Source: an uncultured bacterium (GTDB taxonomy: Bacteria > Bacillota_I > Bacilli_A > RFN20 > CAG-826). From it: a stretch of DNA of 64,000 bases. Below the pieces are notes generated by a model. It saw nothing but the letters and a program-made list of their open reading frames with translations. It had not been told where the DNA came from and ran no database searches. The first letter of the stretch is position 1; each line of letters opens with the position of its first letter. The translations under genes and the position numbers were made by a program. Location of the stretch: assembly GCA_949290395.1 (NCBI GenBank), contig CASERQ010000003.1, positions 62,001 through 126,000 of the forward strand, given 5' to 3'. Of this stretch, positions 1 to 8,545 are shown piece after piece.

Positions 1-135
1 AGGGCAAAGAGTATAATATTGATTTTCTAATTCTTACAACAAACAGAAATTATCCTGCTTTTAGTTTTTGTAAAAATATTGGTTTTGTTTAAATGAAGAT
101 GATGTAATGCTTTATAAAAAGCTAAAGTAATTTTA

Positions 136-157
136 AAGGCTATAAGCCTTATTTTTA
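136..157 (+). terminator. weak hairpin with T-rich tail
   Basis: Arms AAGGCT (136-141) and AGCCTT (145-150) flank an ATA loop and are followed by ATTTTT. The stem is only 6 bp. It may end a gene that lies left of the window. Positions 1-264 are otherwise AT-rich sequence in which I see no convincing gene; a minus-strand frame across 27-221 looks like chance. Confidence 0.35.
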
Positions 158-264
158 ATAATTTTTTATTTAAGCTTATTAATTTTTTATTAAAATTCGA
201 GAAATATATAAGAAAATACATAATTAATTAATTAAGATTTATCAACATAGGGAGAGATTTTTAT

Positions 265-3200
265 ATGAAGAACAAAAAAATTTTTGTACTTGCTGCAGCA
301 ATGTTGACAATGGCTGTAACAGGTTGTGCACCTGAAGCTCAATCATATAAATTAACAATTGATGCCGATCAAGGTGTAGAAAGTGTTGAAATTTATAATG
401 GTGAAACTGAGGTTAGTGATCTTACTCATATCGCAGAAGGAACTGAACTTAGCGCTGTTATCACATTAAAAGATGATTATGAAACAACTGCCGTTACTTT
501 AGGAGATGCAGATCTTCTTTTAGAAGATGGTAGATATGATTTTATTATGCCTTCAATGGATGCAACTTTAGAAGTTGTTACCGCCGAAATTATTAATTCC
601 TATAAATTAACTGTTACAAAAGATGATGGAATTGATAGCGTAAAAGTATTTAATGGTACAACTGAAATTACTGATTTCTCAAAAATTGCAGAAGGCACTG
701 AGCTTACAGTTGAGGTAACTGCAAAAGAGGGTTATGGCGTAAGTGAAGTTAAAGTTGGAAGCGCTGTTTTAACGGCAAAAGATGGAAAATATTCATTTGC
801 AATGCCTGAAAAAGATGAAACTTTATCAGTTACTTCTTTAAGAACTGTTGCAACAATTACAGTTACAAATGATGATACAAAAGGAAGTGTTGCTCTTACA
901 GCAGGAGGCTCAGCTATAACAGATGGTAAAGTTAACATTGGAACAAAAGTTAAACTTGTTGTTACAGTTACTGCTGAACATACTTTTGTTAAAGATTTAA
1001 CAGTAAATGGCGAAACTGTTGCTTATCCAGAAGGCGGTTATGAATTTGATGTAACAGCTAATGCTTATGAAATTACTGTAAATTATGCTGAGGAGCATGC
1101 GGTTAACTATAGCGTTGTTGGCCTTCAAGCTCAATATATGTTTACAATGAGTGTAGTTGACGCAGAAGGCGAAGCTATTGCCGATGGCGCCTATGTTTTA
1201 CCAGGCAGTGATTATGATTTAGTTTTAACTGCATCAAGTGGAGCACCAGCTTTCTCTGATCAATATTTAAGTCAACTTTATATTCATGTTGGTGATACTG
1301 TAATTCGTGGCGAAGATGAAAAAGCTGTAGTCGCTGCAGATGGTTCCACATTAACATATACATTCGCTGTTGAAGATGAAGATGTTGATATTTACGCTTT
1401 ATACAATTCTTCAAAAGATACGACAGGAACTGGAGTTGGAGTTAGTTTTGTTGAAAACGAAAATATTAAAGTCTTAGGTTTTGTAGAAGGTGATAAATAT
1501 TCTGCAAATTATTTACAAATTCCTTTTGTAAAATTAAATTTAGGATATGTTGTTACTGGAGTTAGCCTTGAATTTAGTGATGGCACTACAAAAGATTTAA
1601 CTATTCAAAGTGAATTTTATGTTAATGATAATGGAGCTGATGGAATTATTGGCATTCAAGCACATTTAACAGGTGATGTAAAAATAACAATTAAAGGTGA
1701 AGTGAAAGCTGTTCATAAAATTACTTATGAAGGAGCTGAAAATGTTACTGTTGGATATGGATCATTACCAGAATCGGCTATTGTTGACAGTCAAGTGAGC
1801 TGCAGTTCAATTACAGCTAAGGATTCAAGTAAAACATTAGTTGACATTGAAATCACTGGTGTCCCAGAAAGTGATTACTATGTTAGTGGTTATGATGGAA
1901 GCTGTAGTTTCACGATTAGAAAAATGCCAGATAACGATGTCACAATTAAATTTGTTTTTGTTGATAACGGAACATTGACAGTTGAACATGATGAGCATGT
2001 TACTGGTTATAAAGTTACTAATGCTAGTGGAACAGAGATTGAATCTTTAGCCCCAGGTGCATCAATTCAAGTCCATTTCACTCTTGAAGAAGGTTATTTA
2101 ATCGAAAGCGTAGTTGACGCAGATGGAACTTCTTATAGTGTAATTGATAGAATGGAGGAAGTTTATTATCCAGTTAGAGAAACAGTTAGAAGAACTTTTA
2201 TTGCTTTAACAATGCCTGAGGATGGCGCAGATGTTGCTTTTACCGTTAAAACAGTAAAAGGTACAGTTCTTAAAGTTCAAGAAAGTGCAGATTACACTGC
2301 TACTATTGGAAGTGGATTAGGAATTTATATTCCTGCAACAACTGTAGAATTCAGCGGATCTGTAACAAATAAGGCCAAAACCGTTGAATCTATTGCTTTA
2401 GTTGATGCAGATGGTGGACGTACCAATATTGAATTTACATTAAGCGGATCAAGTTTCAGAGGACAATTTGTGGTTCCTGCAGGCGATGCAACTTTAGTAG
2501 TTACATTAAAAGATATTGCTAGTAAAGAAGTTGGAATTGAAGTTGTTAATAATTCAACCGCAGACGATTTAAGTGCTATATTTAGTACTTTCTCAATCAA
2601 CAATAGAAATAGTTCTGTAAGTATTTATCAATATAAAGAAGAATTTGAAAAAGTAAAATTGCTTGAAAATTCTCAAACTACCTTATCGTTTGGTGTTAAA
2701 GGTAATTATTCTGTAAGTGCTTGCTTTGTTAAAGAAGACGGAAGTGTAGTAGAGTTCCCATTAACAAATATTTCATCCTCTGGAGAATCACGTTACTTTG
2801 CTTATAGCCCTTTAAACTTCTCATTAGATTACAAGACACTTAGAATTACTGTTTCAGATATGGAAGCTTTAGATTTTGCAGTGAACACTGATAAAGCATC
2901 TGATGTTACACAAGATGAAATTTCTCTTGCTGTAAACGGCGGAGAGGCAACTGCTATTACCTCACCAGATTTAAAAATATATGCAGGTGATTCTGTTAGT
3001 GTAAATATTACTAAGGAAGCAGAAGCTGGTTATGCTTATGTTGTTACTTTATTAGATGCTGATGGTGAAGAAATTAGTCAATATAATGGACGTTATACTA
3101 TATTAGGTTATTTCACTATCGTTGTTGAAAAGGTTCAAGCTTATAAAGTAAATATTGACATTGATTCAACTTTATCAAGAGTATATGTAAATCTTTTCAG

Positions 3201-3432
3201 TAATGGAGGAGACACCTATCGCGATGATCAACTTTTCTACAAAGCATTCGATGGTTATATTAATGTCAATAGTTGGGTAAGCGATATTGATTTAGTAGTT
3301 AAAGTAGGCGGAACGGATGTACTTAAAACCACTGTAACAGGAGGTGAAGAGTATTATTCTGAGACAATTAACTTTAATGGAGATATTGAAATTACTGTAA
3401 CTCCTCATGTTGCAGATGAAGCAGCTGAATAA
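265..3432 (+). CDS. InlB-like repeat surface lipoprotein
   Basis: A 1,055-residue protein predicted to be anchored by lipid on the outer face of the membrane. The signal peptide ends in a V-T-G-C lipobox (Cys21). Three tandem units of about 80 residues follow (roughly 28-106, 113-191 and 195-273). They resemble divergent InlB B-repeat / Flg_new_2 domains: a short beta opening, an E-G-T-E-L core in the first two, and an F-x-M-P close. The first two are close copies. Related but diverged M-P-(E/D) turns recur near residues 553 and 650, so much of the remainder is probably the same fold. No enzyme motif was seen; binding or adhesion is only a guess from the fold. The ATG has GGGAGAG 8 nt upstream. 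A strong terminator follows, so the gene is probably monocistronic. Confidence 0.85.
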   Translation: MKNKKIFVLAAAMLTMAVTGCAPEAQSYKLTIDADQGVESVEIYNGETEVSDLTHIAEGTELSAVITLKDDYETTAVTLGDADLLLEDGRYDFIMPSMDATLEVVTAEIINSYKLTVTKDDGIDSVKVFNGTTEITDFSKIAEGTELTVEVTAKEGYGVSEVKVGSAVLTAKDGKYSFAMPEKDETLSVTSLRTVATITVTNDDTKGSVALTAGGSAITDGKVNIGTKVKLVVTVTAEHTFVKDLTVNGETVAYPEGGYEFDVTANAYEITVNYAEEHAVNYSVVGLQAQYMFTMSVVDAEGEAIADGAYVLPGSDYDLVLTASSGAPAFSDQYLSQLYIHVGDTVIRGEDEKAVVAADGSTLTYTFAVEDEDVDIYALYNSSKDTTGTGVGVSFVENENIKVLGFVEGDKYSANYLQIPFVKLNLGYVVTGVSLEFSDGTTKDLTIQSEFYVNDNGADGIIGIQAHLTGDVKITIKGEVKAVHKITYEGAENVTVGYGSLPESAIVDSQVSCSSITAKDSSKTLVDIEITGVPESDYYVSGYDGSCSFTIRKMPDNDVTIKFVFVDNGTLTVEHDEHVTGYKVTNASGTEIESLAPGASIQVHFTLEEGYLIESVVDADGTSYSVIDRMEEVYYPVRETVRRTFIALTMPEDGADVAFTVKTVKGTVLKVQESADYTATIGSGLGIYIPATTVEFSGSVTNKAKTVESIALVDADGGRTNIEFTLSGSSFRGQFVVPAGDATLVVTLKDIASKEVGIEVVNNSTADDLSAIFSTFSINNRNSSVSIYQYKEEFEKVKLLENSQTTLSFGVKGNYSVSACFVKEDGSVVEFPLTNISSSGESRYFAYSPLNFSLDYKTLRITVSDMEALDFAVNTDKASDVTQDEISLAVNGGEATAITSPDLKIYAGDSVSVNITKEAEAGYAYVVTLLDADGEEISQYNGRYTILGYFTIVVEKVQAYKVNIDIDSTLSRVYVNLFSNGGDTYRDDQLFYKAFDGYINVNSWVSDIDLVVKVGGTDVLKTTVTGGEEYYSETINFNGDIEITVTPHVADEAAE

Positions 3433-3455
3433 CAATAAACACATATTATGCATTT

Positions 3456-3487
3456 AAAATTAGGGGTGGAAACATCCCTAATTTTAT
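3456..3487 (+). terminator. strong intrinsic terminator
   Basis: A 13-bp stem (3456-3468 with 3473-3485, including one G-T wobble) closes on a GAAA tetraloop. The right arm ends in TTTT. It separates the lipoprotein gene at 265 from the protease operon. Confidence 0.85.
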
Positions 3488-3490
3488 GCT

Positions 3491-3496
3491 TATAAT
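3491..3496 (+). promoter_or_regulatory. possible -10 element (TATAAT)
   Basis: A consensus TATAAT lies 28 nt before the protease start codon and just after the terminator. The expected -35 position overlaps the terminator hairpin and shows no good match to TTGACA, so this is tentative. Confidence 0.3.
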
Positions 3497-3524
3497 ATAA
3501 AGATTTTATGGAGAAAGAGAGCGT

Positions 3525-5279
3525 ATGAAGAAAAAGAGGTATATTTTATTAGCTATCCCATTTCTTAGTTTGATGTCTTGTTCTAACCCACCAGAAGACA
3601 TTCCAACTGAGAATCTTTTTTTAACAAAAGATGATAATGGAACAGCTACTATTAAAATTGTTAAAGATGAATCTGCTACCGCTACCGAAAGATACATTTC
3701 CCCAAAAAATGTTGAGATTAGCATGACTTATAATACATTAAGCGGTACTTTATCAAACAATGAAAACGTCTGTCCTTCAACGGGAGACGTTAATTTACTC
3801 GTAATTCCTGTCCATTTACCTGGAAGTACAATGAATACAGAAGCAGTAAAAGAAGACATTGAAACTGCCTTTTTTGGAAAAGAGAACTCAGAAAATGGCT
3901 ACATGTCTTTAAGCGAATATTATTATGAATCTAGTTTTGGAAAACTTAATTTCCAAGGTTTTGTCACTGACTGGTTTGACGTTTCTAAAAACACAAATAT
4001 TAAAAGTTTAGCTGACATAACAATGGGAACTGAAGGAACTATTGTTACAGAAATTTTAAGAAAAGCTGTTGACTGGGCTTTTTCAAACCCATCTTATAAC
4101 TTAAATAGAAAAGACTATGATCAAAATAATGATGGTAGTATAGATGGCGTCTGGCTCGTTTATGATCATTATAACTTTTTTAATGAAGCATCTTTAAATC
4201 CAGATGCAAGTGAAGAAGATCTTAACCAAGCTTTTTGGAACTTTACAAGCTGGGATTGGTATGGCGATACACCAAATCTAGAAGAACCTACTACAAGTGG
4301 CTTCTCTTGGTCAAGTTTTGATCAACTTTATTCAGCTTATGCTCCTTATAAAGATGTAACAATTAATGAACAAGTTATTGAAGTTCCTGATTTTTCTAAT
4401 TTAGATTCAATTAAACTTGATTCTCACACTTATATTCATGAAACTGGTCACTTACTTGGGCTTGATGATTTATATACAAGTGATTCAAGAAGACCAACTG
4501 GTTCTTCTAATATGATGGATCAAAATATCGGAGATTTTGATCCATATTCAAAACTCGCTTTAGGTTGGATTACACCTTATGTTGTTTATGGAAGTAGCGA
4601 AATCTTACTTCCATACAATACCTATAATGACCATAGCGTAATTGTTATTCCTTCAAATTGGGATGAAATCTCTGCTGAAATTGAAAGATTAAGCGAAGTT
4701 GAAAAAGAAAACTATGTTTATGAATTTAATCCATTTAGCGAATATATCTTAATTGATTTATATTCTCCTCTTGGCGTCAACTATAAAGACGTTTATGGAA
4801 ATGATGATGGAAATTTAGTTTACGGTAGAGGAGCCTGTGTTGCAGATACTGGCGTTAGAATCTTCCACGTTGATTCAAGAATCTTTAAATGCCGTGTTGT
4901 AAATTCTGATTTAGGACAAAGTTTATATTGGGACTACAATAATCTTGAATGGGATGGCGAAGAGCTTGAAAACGACGAAGCTATCATCATGGCTATATCA
5001 AACGAAAGAAACGAAGCAAATACTTTCAATTTAAATGAAGAATATGATTACTTTGAAAGATGTAGATTAATTGAAGCAGGTGGCACAAATACATTTGATT
5101 TAAGTGGATTAACTTCACAATATGCAACCCGTGATACTTTATGGAATATTGATACTCAAAGTTTTGATATTTATAGATTTGGTTATCAATTCTTTAATGG
5201 AAAGTATACATATAACGATGGTAATCAATTACCATTTAAAATCAGTGTTTCAACACTTAAAGGAGTAAGTTTAAGATGA
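3525..5279 (+). CDS. M6-family metalloprotease lipoprotein
   Basis: A 584-residue, lipid-anchored (Cys19, lipobox L-M-S-C) zinc protease of the M6 / immune-inhibitor-A type. The zinc site reads H-E-T-G-H-L-L-G-L-D-D at 305-315: His305 and His309 as ligands, Glu306 as catalytic base, and Asp315 as the likely third ligand. A Met-turn N-M-M-D follows about 20 residues later. A Ca-binding-like D-x-N-x-D-G-x-x-D-G lies near residue 204. The early P-S-T-G-D-V segment and the Y-Y-x-E-S-S-(F/Y)-G-K-L segment typical of M6 catalytic domains are present. It should degrade extracellular protein; the substrate is unknown. It is first in a tight operon and its TGA stop overlaps the next ATG by 4 nt. GGAGAAAGAGAG precedes the start. 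Confidence 0.9.
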   Translation: MKKKRYILLAIPFLSLMSCSNPPEDIPTENLFLTKDDNGTATIKIVKDESATATERYISPKNVEISMTYNTLSGTLSNNENVCPSTGDVNLLVIPVHLPGSTMNTEAVKEDIETAFFGKENSENGYMSLSEYYYESSFGKLNFQGFVTDWFDVSKNTNIKSLADITMGTEGTIVTEILRKAVDWAFSNPSYNLNRKDYDQNNDGSIDGVWLVYDHYNFFNEASLNPDASEEDLNQAFWNFTSWDWYGDTPNLEEPTTSGFSWSSFDQLYSAYAPYKDVTINEQVIEVPDFSNLDSIKLDSHTYIHETGHLLGLDDLYTSDSRRPTGSSNMMDQNIGDFDPYSKLALGWITPYVVYGSSEILLPYNTYNDHSVIVIPSNWDEISAEIERLSEVEKENYVYEFNPFSEYILIDLYSPLGVNYKDVYGNDDGNLVYGRGACVADTGVRIFHVDSRIFKCRVVNSDLGQSLYWDYNNLEWDGEELENDEAIIMAISNERNEANTFNLNEEYDYFERCRLIEAGGTNTFDLSGLTSQYATRDTLWNIDTQSFDIYRFGYQFFNGKYTYNDGNQLPFKISVSTLKGVSLR

Positions 5280-6844
5280 GAAAAATTGTTAAATTACCTT
5301 TAATTAGTCTTGGTTTTGTTTTAGGATTAACTCTTTCAGCATGTAACCCTGAAGTAAATCCTGATGACCCTTCCTCAATTTATAAAAGCGTTGCTCAAAT
5401 TAGTATTTCAAGTTCAACCACAAATGAAGGTACTGTCTTTAATCCAAGTGATGTTACTTTAACAATGGACATGATGGATTATGAAGCAAATGGCTACTAT
5501 AACACACAAGTTATGCCTTCAACGGGTGACGTTAACGTTTTAGTTGTTCCTGTTTTAATTCCAGAATATGAATTAATTGATGTCAATAGAGATGGACAAG
5601 ATGATAAAGACAAAGTTAGAGAAGATATTAATACAGTCTTTTTTGGCGATCCAAATACTGATGATCGTTTAAGATTTGGTAGCGTTGCTTCTTTCTATGA
5701 AGAATCAAGTTATGGCAAACTTCATCTTAAAGGTACCGTAACTGATTGGTTTAATGTTGAAGAAGAACTTGGTTATACAAAAGCAAATCAAATTACAAGT
5801 GATGTTACAACTGAAATCATGTTAAAGGCTGTTGAAAATTATCGTACAACTCAAAGCGATAAATTAACTTCCTTTGACTCTGATGAAGATGGCTTTATTG
5901 ATGCTGTTTGGCTTGTTTATGGTGCCCCAGATTATACAAATGGCGGACCAAATTTAGAGGATAATAACTACTGGGCATATACATCCTGGGCAAACCAAGA
6001 TAAGAGTGGAAACAAAAACGAACCAGTCGCTAATGTTTATGGCTGGGCAAGTTATGATTTTATGTACGAAGGATATCAAACAAGTTCTTTAGATTCTCAT
6101 ACTTTTATCCATGAAACTGGTCACTTTTTAGGTTTACAAGATTATTACTCAACTGATGGGAACCCAACTTATTCACCTTTAGGAAAGGTTGATATGATGG
6201 ATAATAACATCATTGATCATAACTCTTATACAAAGTTACTTCTTGGTTGGACAAAACCATATCTTGTTTATGGAAATGCCTCAATTGATTTAAAATCCAT
6301 GCAAAACGAGAACGCTTGTATTGTTTTACAAGGTGATGATGCTGATGTTTCGAATGAATTCAATCCATTTAGTGAATATATTTTAATCGAATTTTATACT
6401 AATGAAGGTTTAAACGAAATTGATAGTTATGAACAATATGAACACGTTTTAGCTCCTCAAGGGAAAGGCGTTAGAATTTATCATATTGATAAACGTTTAT
6501 TCTCAATTACAGTTGATGAAAGAAACGATACTCGATCAATAGAACTTTATACTGGTAACAACAAAAATGATGGACTTGTTGTTCCTATTACTAACTCTTT
6601 AGATAGTGATGTCTTTAACTCAATTTTTGGTTTAGATATTGACTATAACTTATTTGATGAAATCAGACTAATTGAAGCTAGCGGAAGAGATACTTTTACA
6701 AATGGCGGTTACCAAAGATTAAGTAGCTATTTTAGAAGTGGTAGTTCTTTTTCAATGGAAACACATAGTGCTTTCTTTACTGATTCTAAATTAAATAATG
6801 GAGATTCATTCTCATATAGTGTAGGAGTAGCTTATGAAGAATAA
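5276..6844 (+). CDS. M6-family metalloprotease lipoprotein (paralogue)
   Basis: A 522-residue paralogue of the upstream protease. The lipobox L-S-A-C places the anchor at Cys23. The zinc motif H-E-T-G-H-F-L-G-L-Q-D is at 279-289, followed by a M-M-D-N-N Met-turn and the same L-G-W segment after it. A D-S-D-E-D-G-F-I-D acidic loop stands at the place of the Ca-like site in the first copy. The shared order of blocks points to a tandem duplication, with differences mainly in the C-terminal third. The ribosome binding site AAAGGAG lies inside the end of the upstream gene, so translation is probably coupled. The 3' end overlaps the next gene by 11 nt. Confidence 0.9.
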   Translation: MRKIVKLPLISLGFVLGLTLSACNPEVNPDDPSSIYKSVAQISISSSTTNEGTVFNPSDVTLTMDMMDYEANGYYNTQVMPSTGDVNVLVVPVLIPEYELIDVNRDGQDDKDKVREDINTVFFGDPNTDDRLRFGSVASFYEESSYGKLHLKGTVTDWFNVEEELGYTKANQITSDVTTEIMLKAVENYRTTQSDKLTSFDSDEDGFIDAVWLVYGAPDYTNGGPNLEDNNYWAYTSWANQDKSGNKNEPVANVYGWASYDFMYEGYQTSSLDSHTFIHETGHFLGLQDYYSTDGNPTYSPLGKVDMMDNNIIDHNSYTKLLLGWTKPYLVYGNASIDLKSMQNENACIVLQGDDADVSNEFNPFSEYILIEFYTNEGLNEIDSYEQYEHVLAPQGKGVRIYHIDKRLFSITVDERNDTRSIELYTGNNKNDGLVVPITNSLDSDVFNSIFGLDIDYNLFDEIRLIEASGRDTFTNGGYQRLSSYFRSGSSFSMETHSAFFTDSKLNNGDSFSYSVGVAYEE

Positions 6845-8543
6845 GTCTTTATTATTACTTTCTAGTGCTTTGCTTTTAGGAGTTTTAGCTTCTTGCTCTC
6901 CTGAAGTTGCTCCAGATCCAAATCCTGGAGATGATACCCAAATAGATTCTCCAAGTTATGATGGTGGACTCGCAGGAAACGAAGATGAGGATAGCTTTGA
7001 TAATATTAACAATACAAACGTTGAAAAAATTCTTGAAGACGCCTCAAAACTTACAAAATATAGCTATGAAGTTACTGTAAATGTTGGCAACACAAACGAA
7101 ACATTTACTCAATATTTCACTCCAAATGCTTGGTATACAAAAAACGAAGTTAATAGTGCTAATGATTTTGGCTATGCACAAACTAAAGATAAACACGAAC
7201 TTTTTAAATATTATATTGATGAAACTAAAAAGGAAGTTTATCCATCAGTTTATGAATACAGTGGTTACTATAATAACGAAATTACAACGGAACTTTATAG
7301 TCCTTTAACTATTGCTAATATTGGTCTATTAATTGATACTTTAGATTCTTTAAAGGATGAAGGTTATCAAGCGCTTGGCGGCAATCGCTACATTATTTTA
7401 GACAGTGAAACCATGTCAGTTTTCCAATATATGTCCACTTATGGTTCATCAATTGGAAATTTTATTAATGCATTTTATATTCAAATTGTTGATCTTGAAG
7501 GAACAGTTTTTGAAACAACTTTAGATTTAGGAGCAAATGGAACAATTAAAGGAAGATTTTCTCCACTTTCTGAAACTCCAATTGATTTTGTTAATGATGC
7601 TATTTTAAATGATGGACTTAAAGGCGTTAATGAATATTCAGAAATTAGAGAAATTTCTAATTTAATTAATGAAAATAACTTCACTTTAAGTGGAATTATT
7701 TTAGAAGAAAATAATGGTCAAGTTTCTTCGGCTACAGCAACAGTTTATTGTGCAAATGATTACTTCTTATATGATTTTGTAAGTGAAAAATATAGAGATT
7801 TTGGCTTTGCTTTTATTAAAGCAAACACTGAAGTCCCAGTTTATTTTTATAACGAACTTGGCCAAATGGCTGAAACAGCAACTCTAACAACATATGCTTA
7901 TGATGCTTGTTATGAATTTGAAAGAATGAATGATGGCAGCATTCGTTTTGTTGATTTTATTGGACCTGTTGAAAATGAATCAACACATTATGTTTATGTA
8001 GATACTCTTCCTGAAAAAGGTGAAACTGGTTATTTATATATCACAAAAGACCCAGAAACTGGCGTTACTAACGTTTACGAATATGTTGAAGTAAATGGTC
8101 AATATAGATGGAACGTATATTCAGAATGGTACGATACAGTTGGCGATTTTTATGTTTATAACTATGGAGCAACTTTCTATTTAGGAAGCACAGCCTTTAC
8201 AGCTCTTGCTCCTCAACTTTTTGAAAAAGCAGTTCCAGGTGACCCAAATTCTTATGAATTTAAAACTGCAAATATGGATATTACTTCAGCCTTAGCAAAT
8301 GGTTTATTTGGCTGGGGATTCCAAGGTACAACAACTTGGATGGATTATATTACTAACGCTTATCTTTCAATTAATTATACAGAAAACAAAACTCTTGAAT
8401 CCTTTGACTTAGGACTTGGAGTTATGGCTTCAGTTGGTGGTGGAATAAGTGGTGAACAAAAAATTCACTACAATTTCTCAAATTTTGGATCAACAAGCGT
8501 TAAAGAAGTAGAAGATCTCTTATCTTCACTTTATGGAGAATAA
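6834..8543 (+). CDS. lipoprotein with NNYT/GTTSV-type modules
   Basis: A 569-residue lipoprotein (Cys21 after L-A-S) followed by a Pro/Asp/Gly-rich linker. I do not recognise a named family. Two halves can be seen, each starting with a short helix and a Tyr/Phe-rich strand (from about nt 7030, and E-N-N-F-T at about nt 7670). The second ends F-G-S-T-S-V-K-E-V-E at the C-terminus. This opening and closing pattern recurs in many lipoproteins in the window (see findings). It may be a beta half-barrel ligand-binding or scaffold domain, which is inference only. AGGAG at 6822-6826 precedes the start, which lies inside the end of the protease gene. No catalytic signature was seen. Confidence 0.8.
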   Translation: MKNKSLLLLSSALLLGVLASCSPEVAPDPNPGDDTQIDSPSYDGGLAGNEDEDSFDNINNTNVEKILEDASKLTKYSYEVTVNVGNTNETFTQYFTPNAWYTKNEVNSANDFGYAQTKDKHELFKYYIDETKKEVYPSVYEYSGYYNNEITTELYSPLTIANIGLLIDTLDSLKDEGYQALGGNRYIILDSETMSVFQYMSTYGSSIGNFINAFYIQIVDLEGTVFETTLDLGANGTIKGRFSPLSETPIDFVNDAILNDGLKGVNEYSEIREISNLINENNFTLSGIILEENNGQVSSATATVYCANDYFLYDFVSEKYRDFGFAFIKANTEVPVYFYNELGQMAETATLTTYAYDACYEFERMNDGSIRFVDFIGPVENESTHYVYVDTLPEKGETGYLYITKDPETGVTNVYEYVEVNGQYRWNVYSEWYDTVGDFYVYNYGATFYLGSTAFTALAPQLFEKAVPGDPNSYEFKTANMDITSALANGLFGWGFQGTTTWMDYITNAYLSINYTENKTLESFDLGLGVMASVGGGISGEQKIHYNFSNFGSTSVKEVEDLLSSLYGE

Positions 8544-8545
8544 TT

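Noticed and set aside
5276-5279. TGA read as Trp (Mycoplasma code)
   Set aside because: TGA serves as stop for the gene at 3525 with normal overlap into the next gene, and no conserved Trp position was seen to use TGA.
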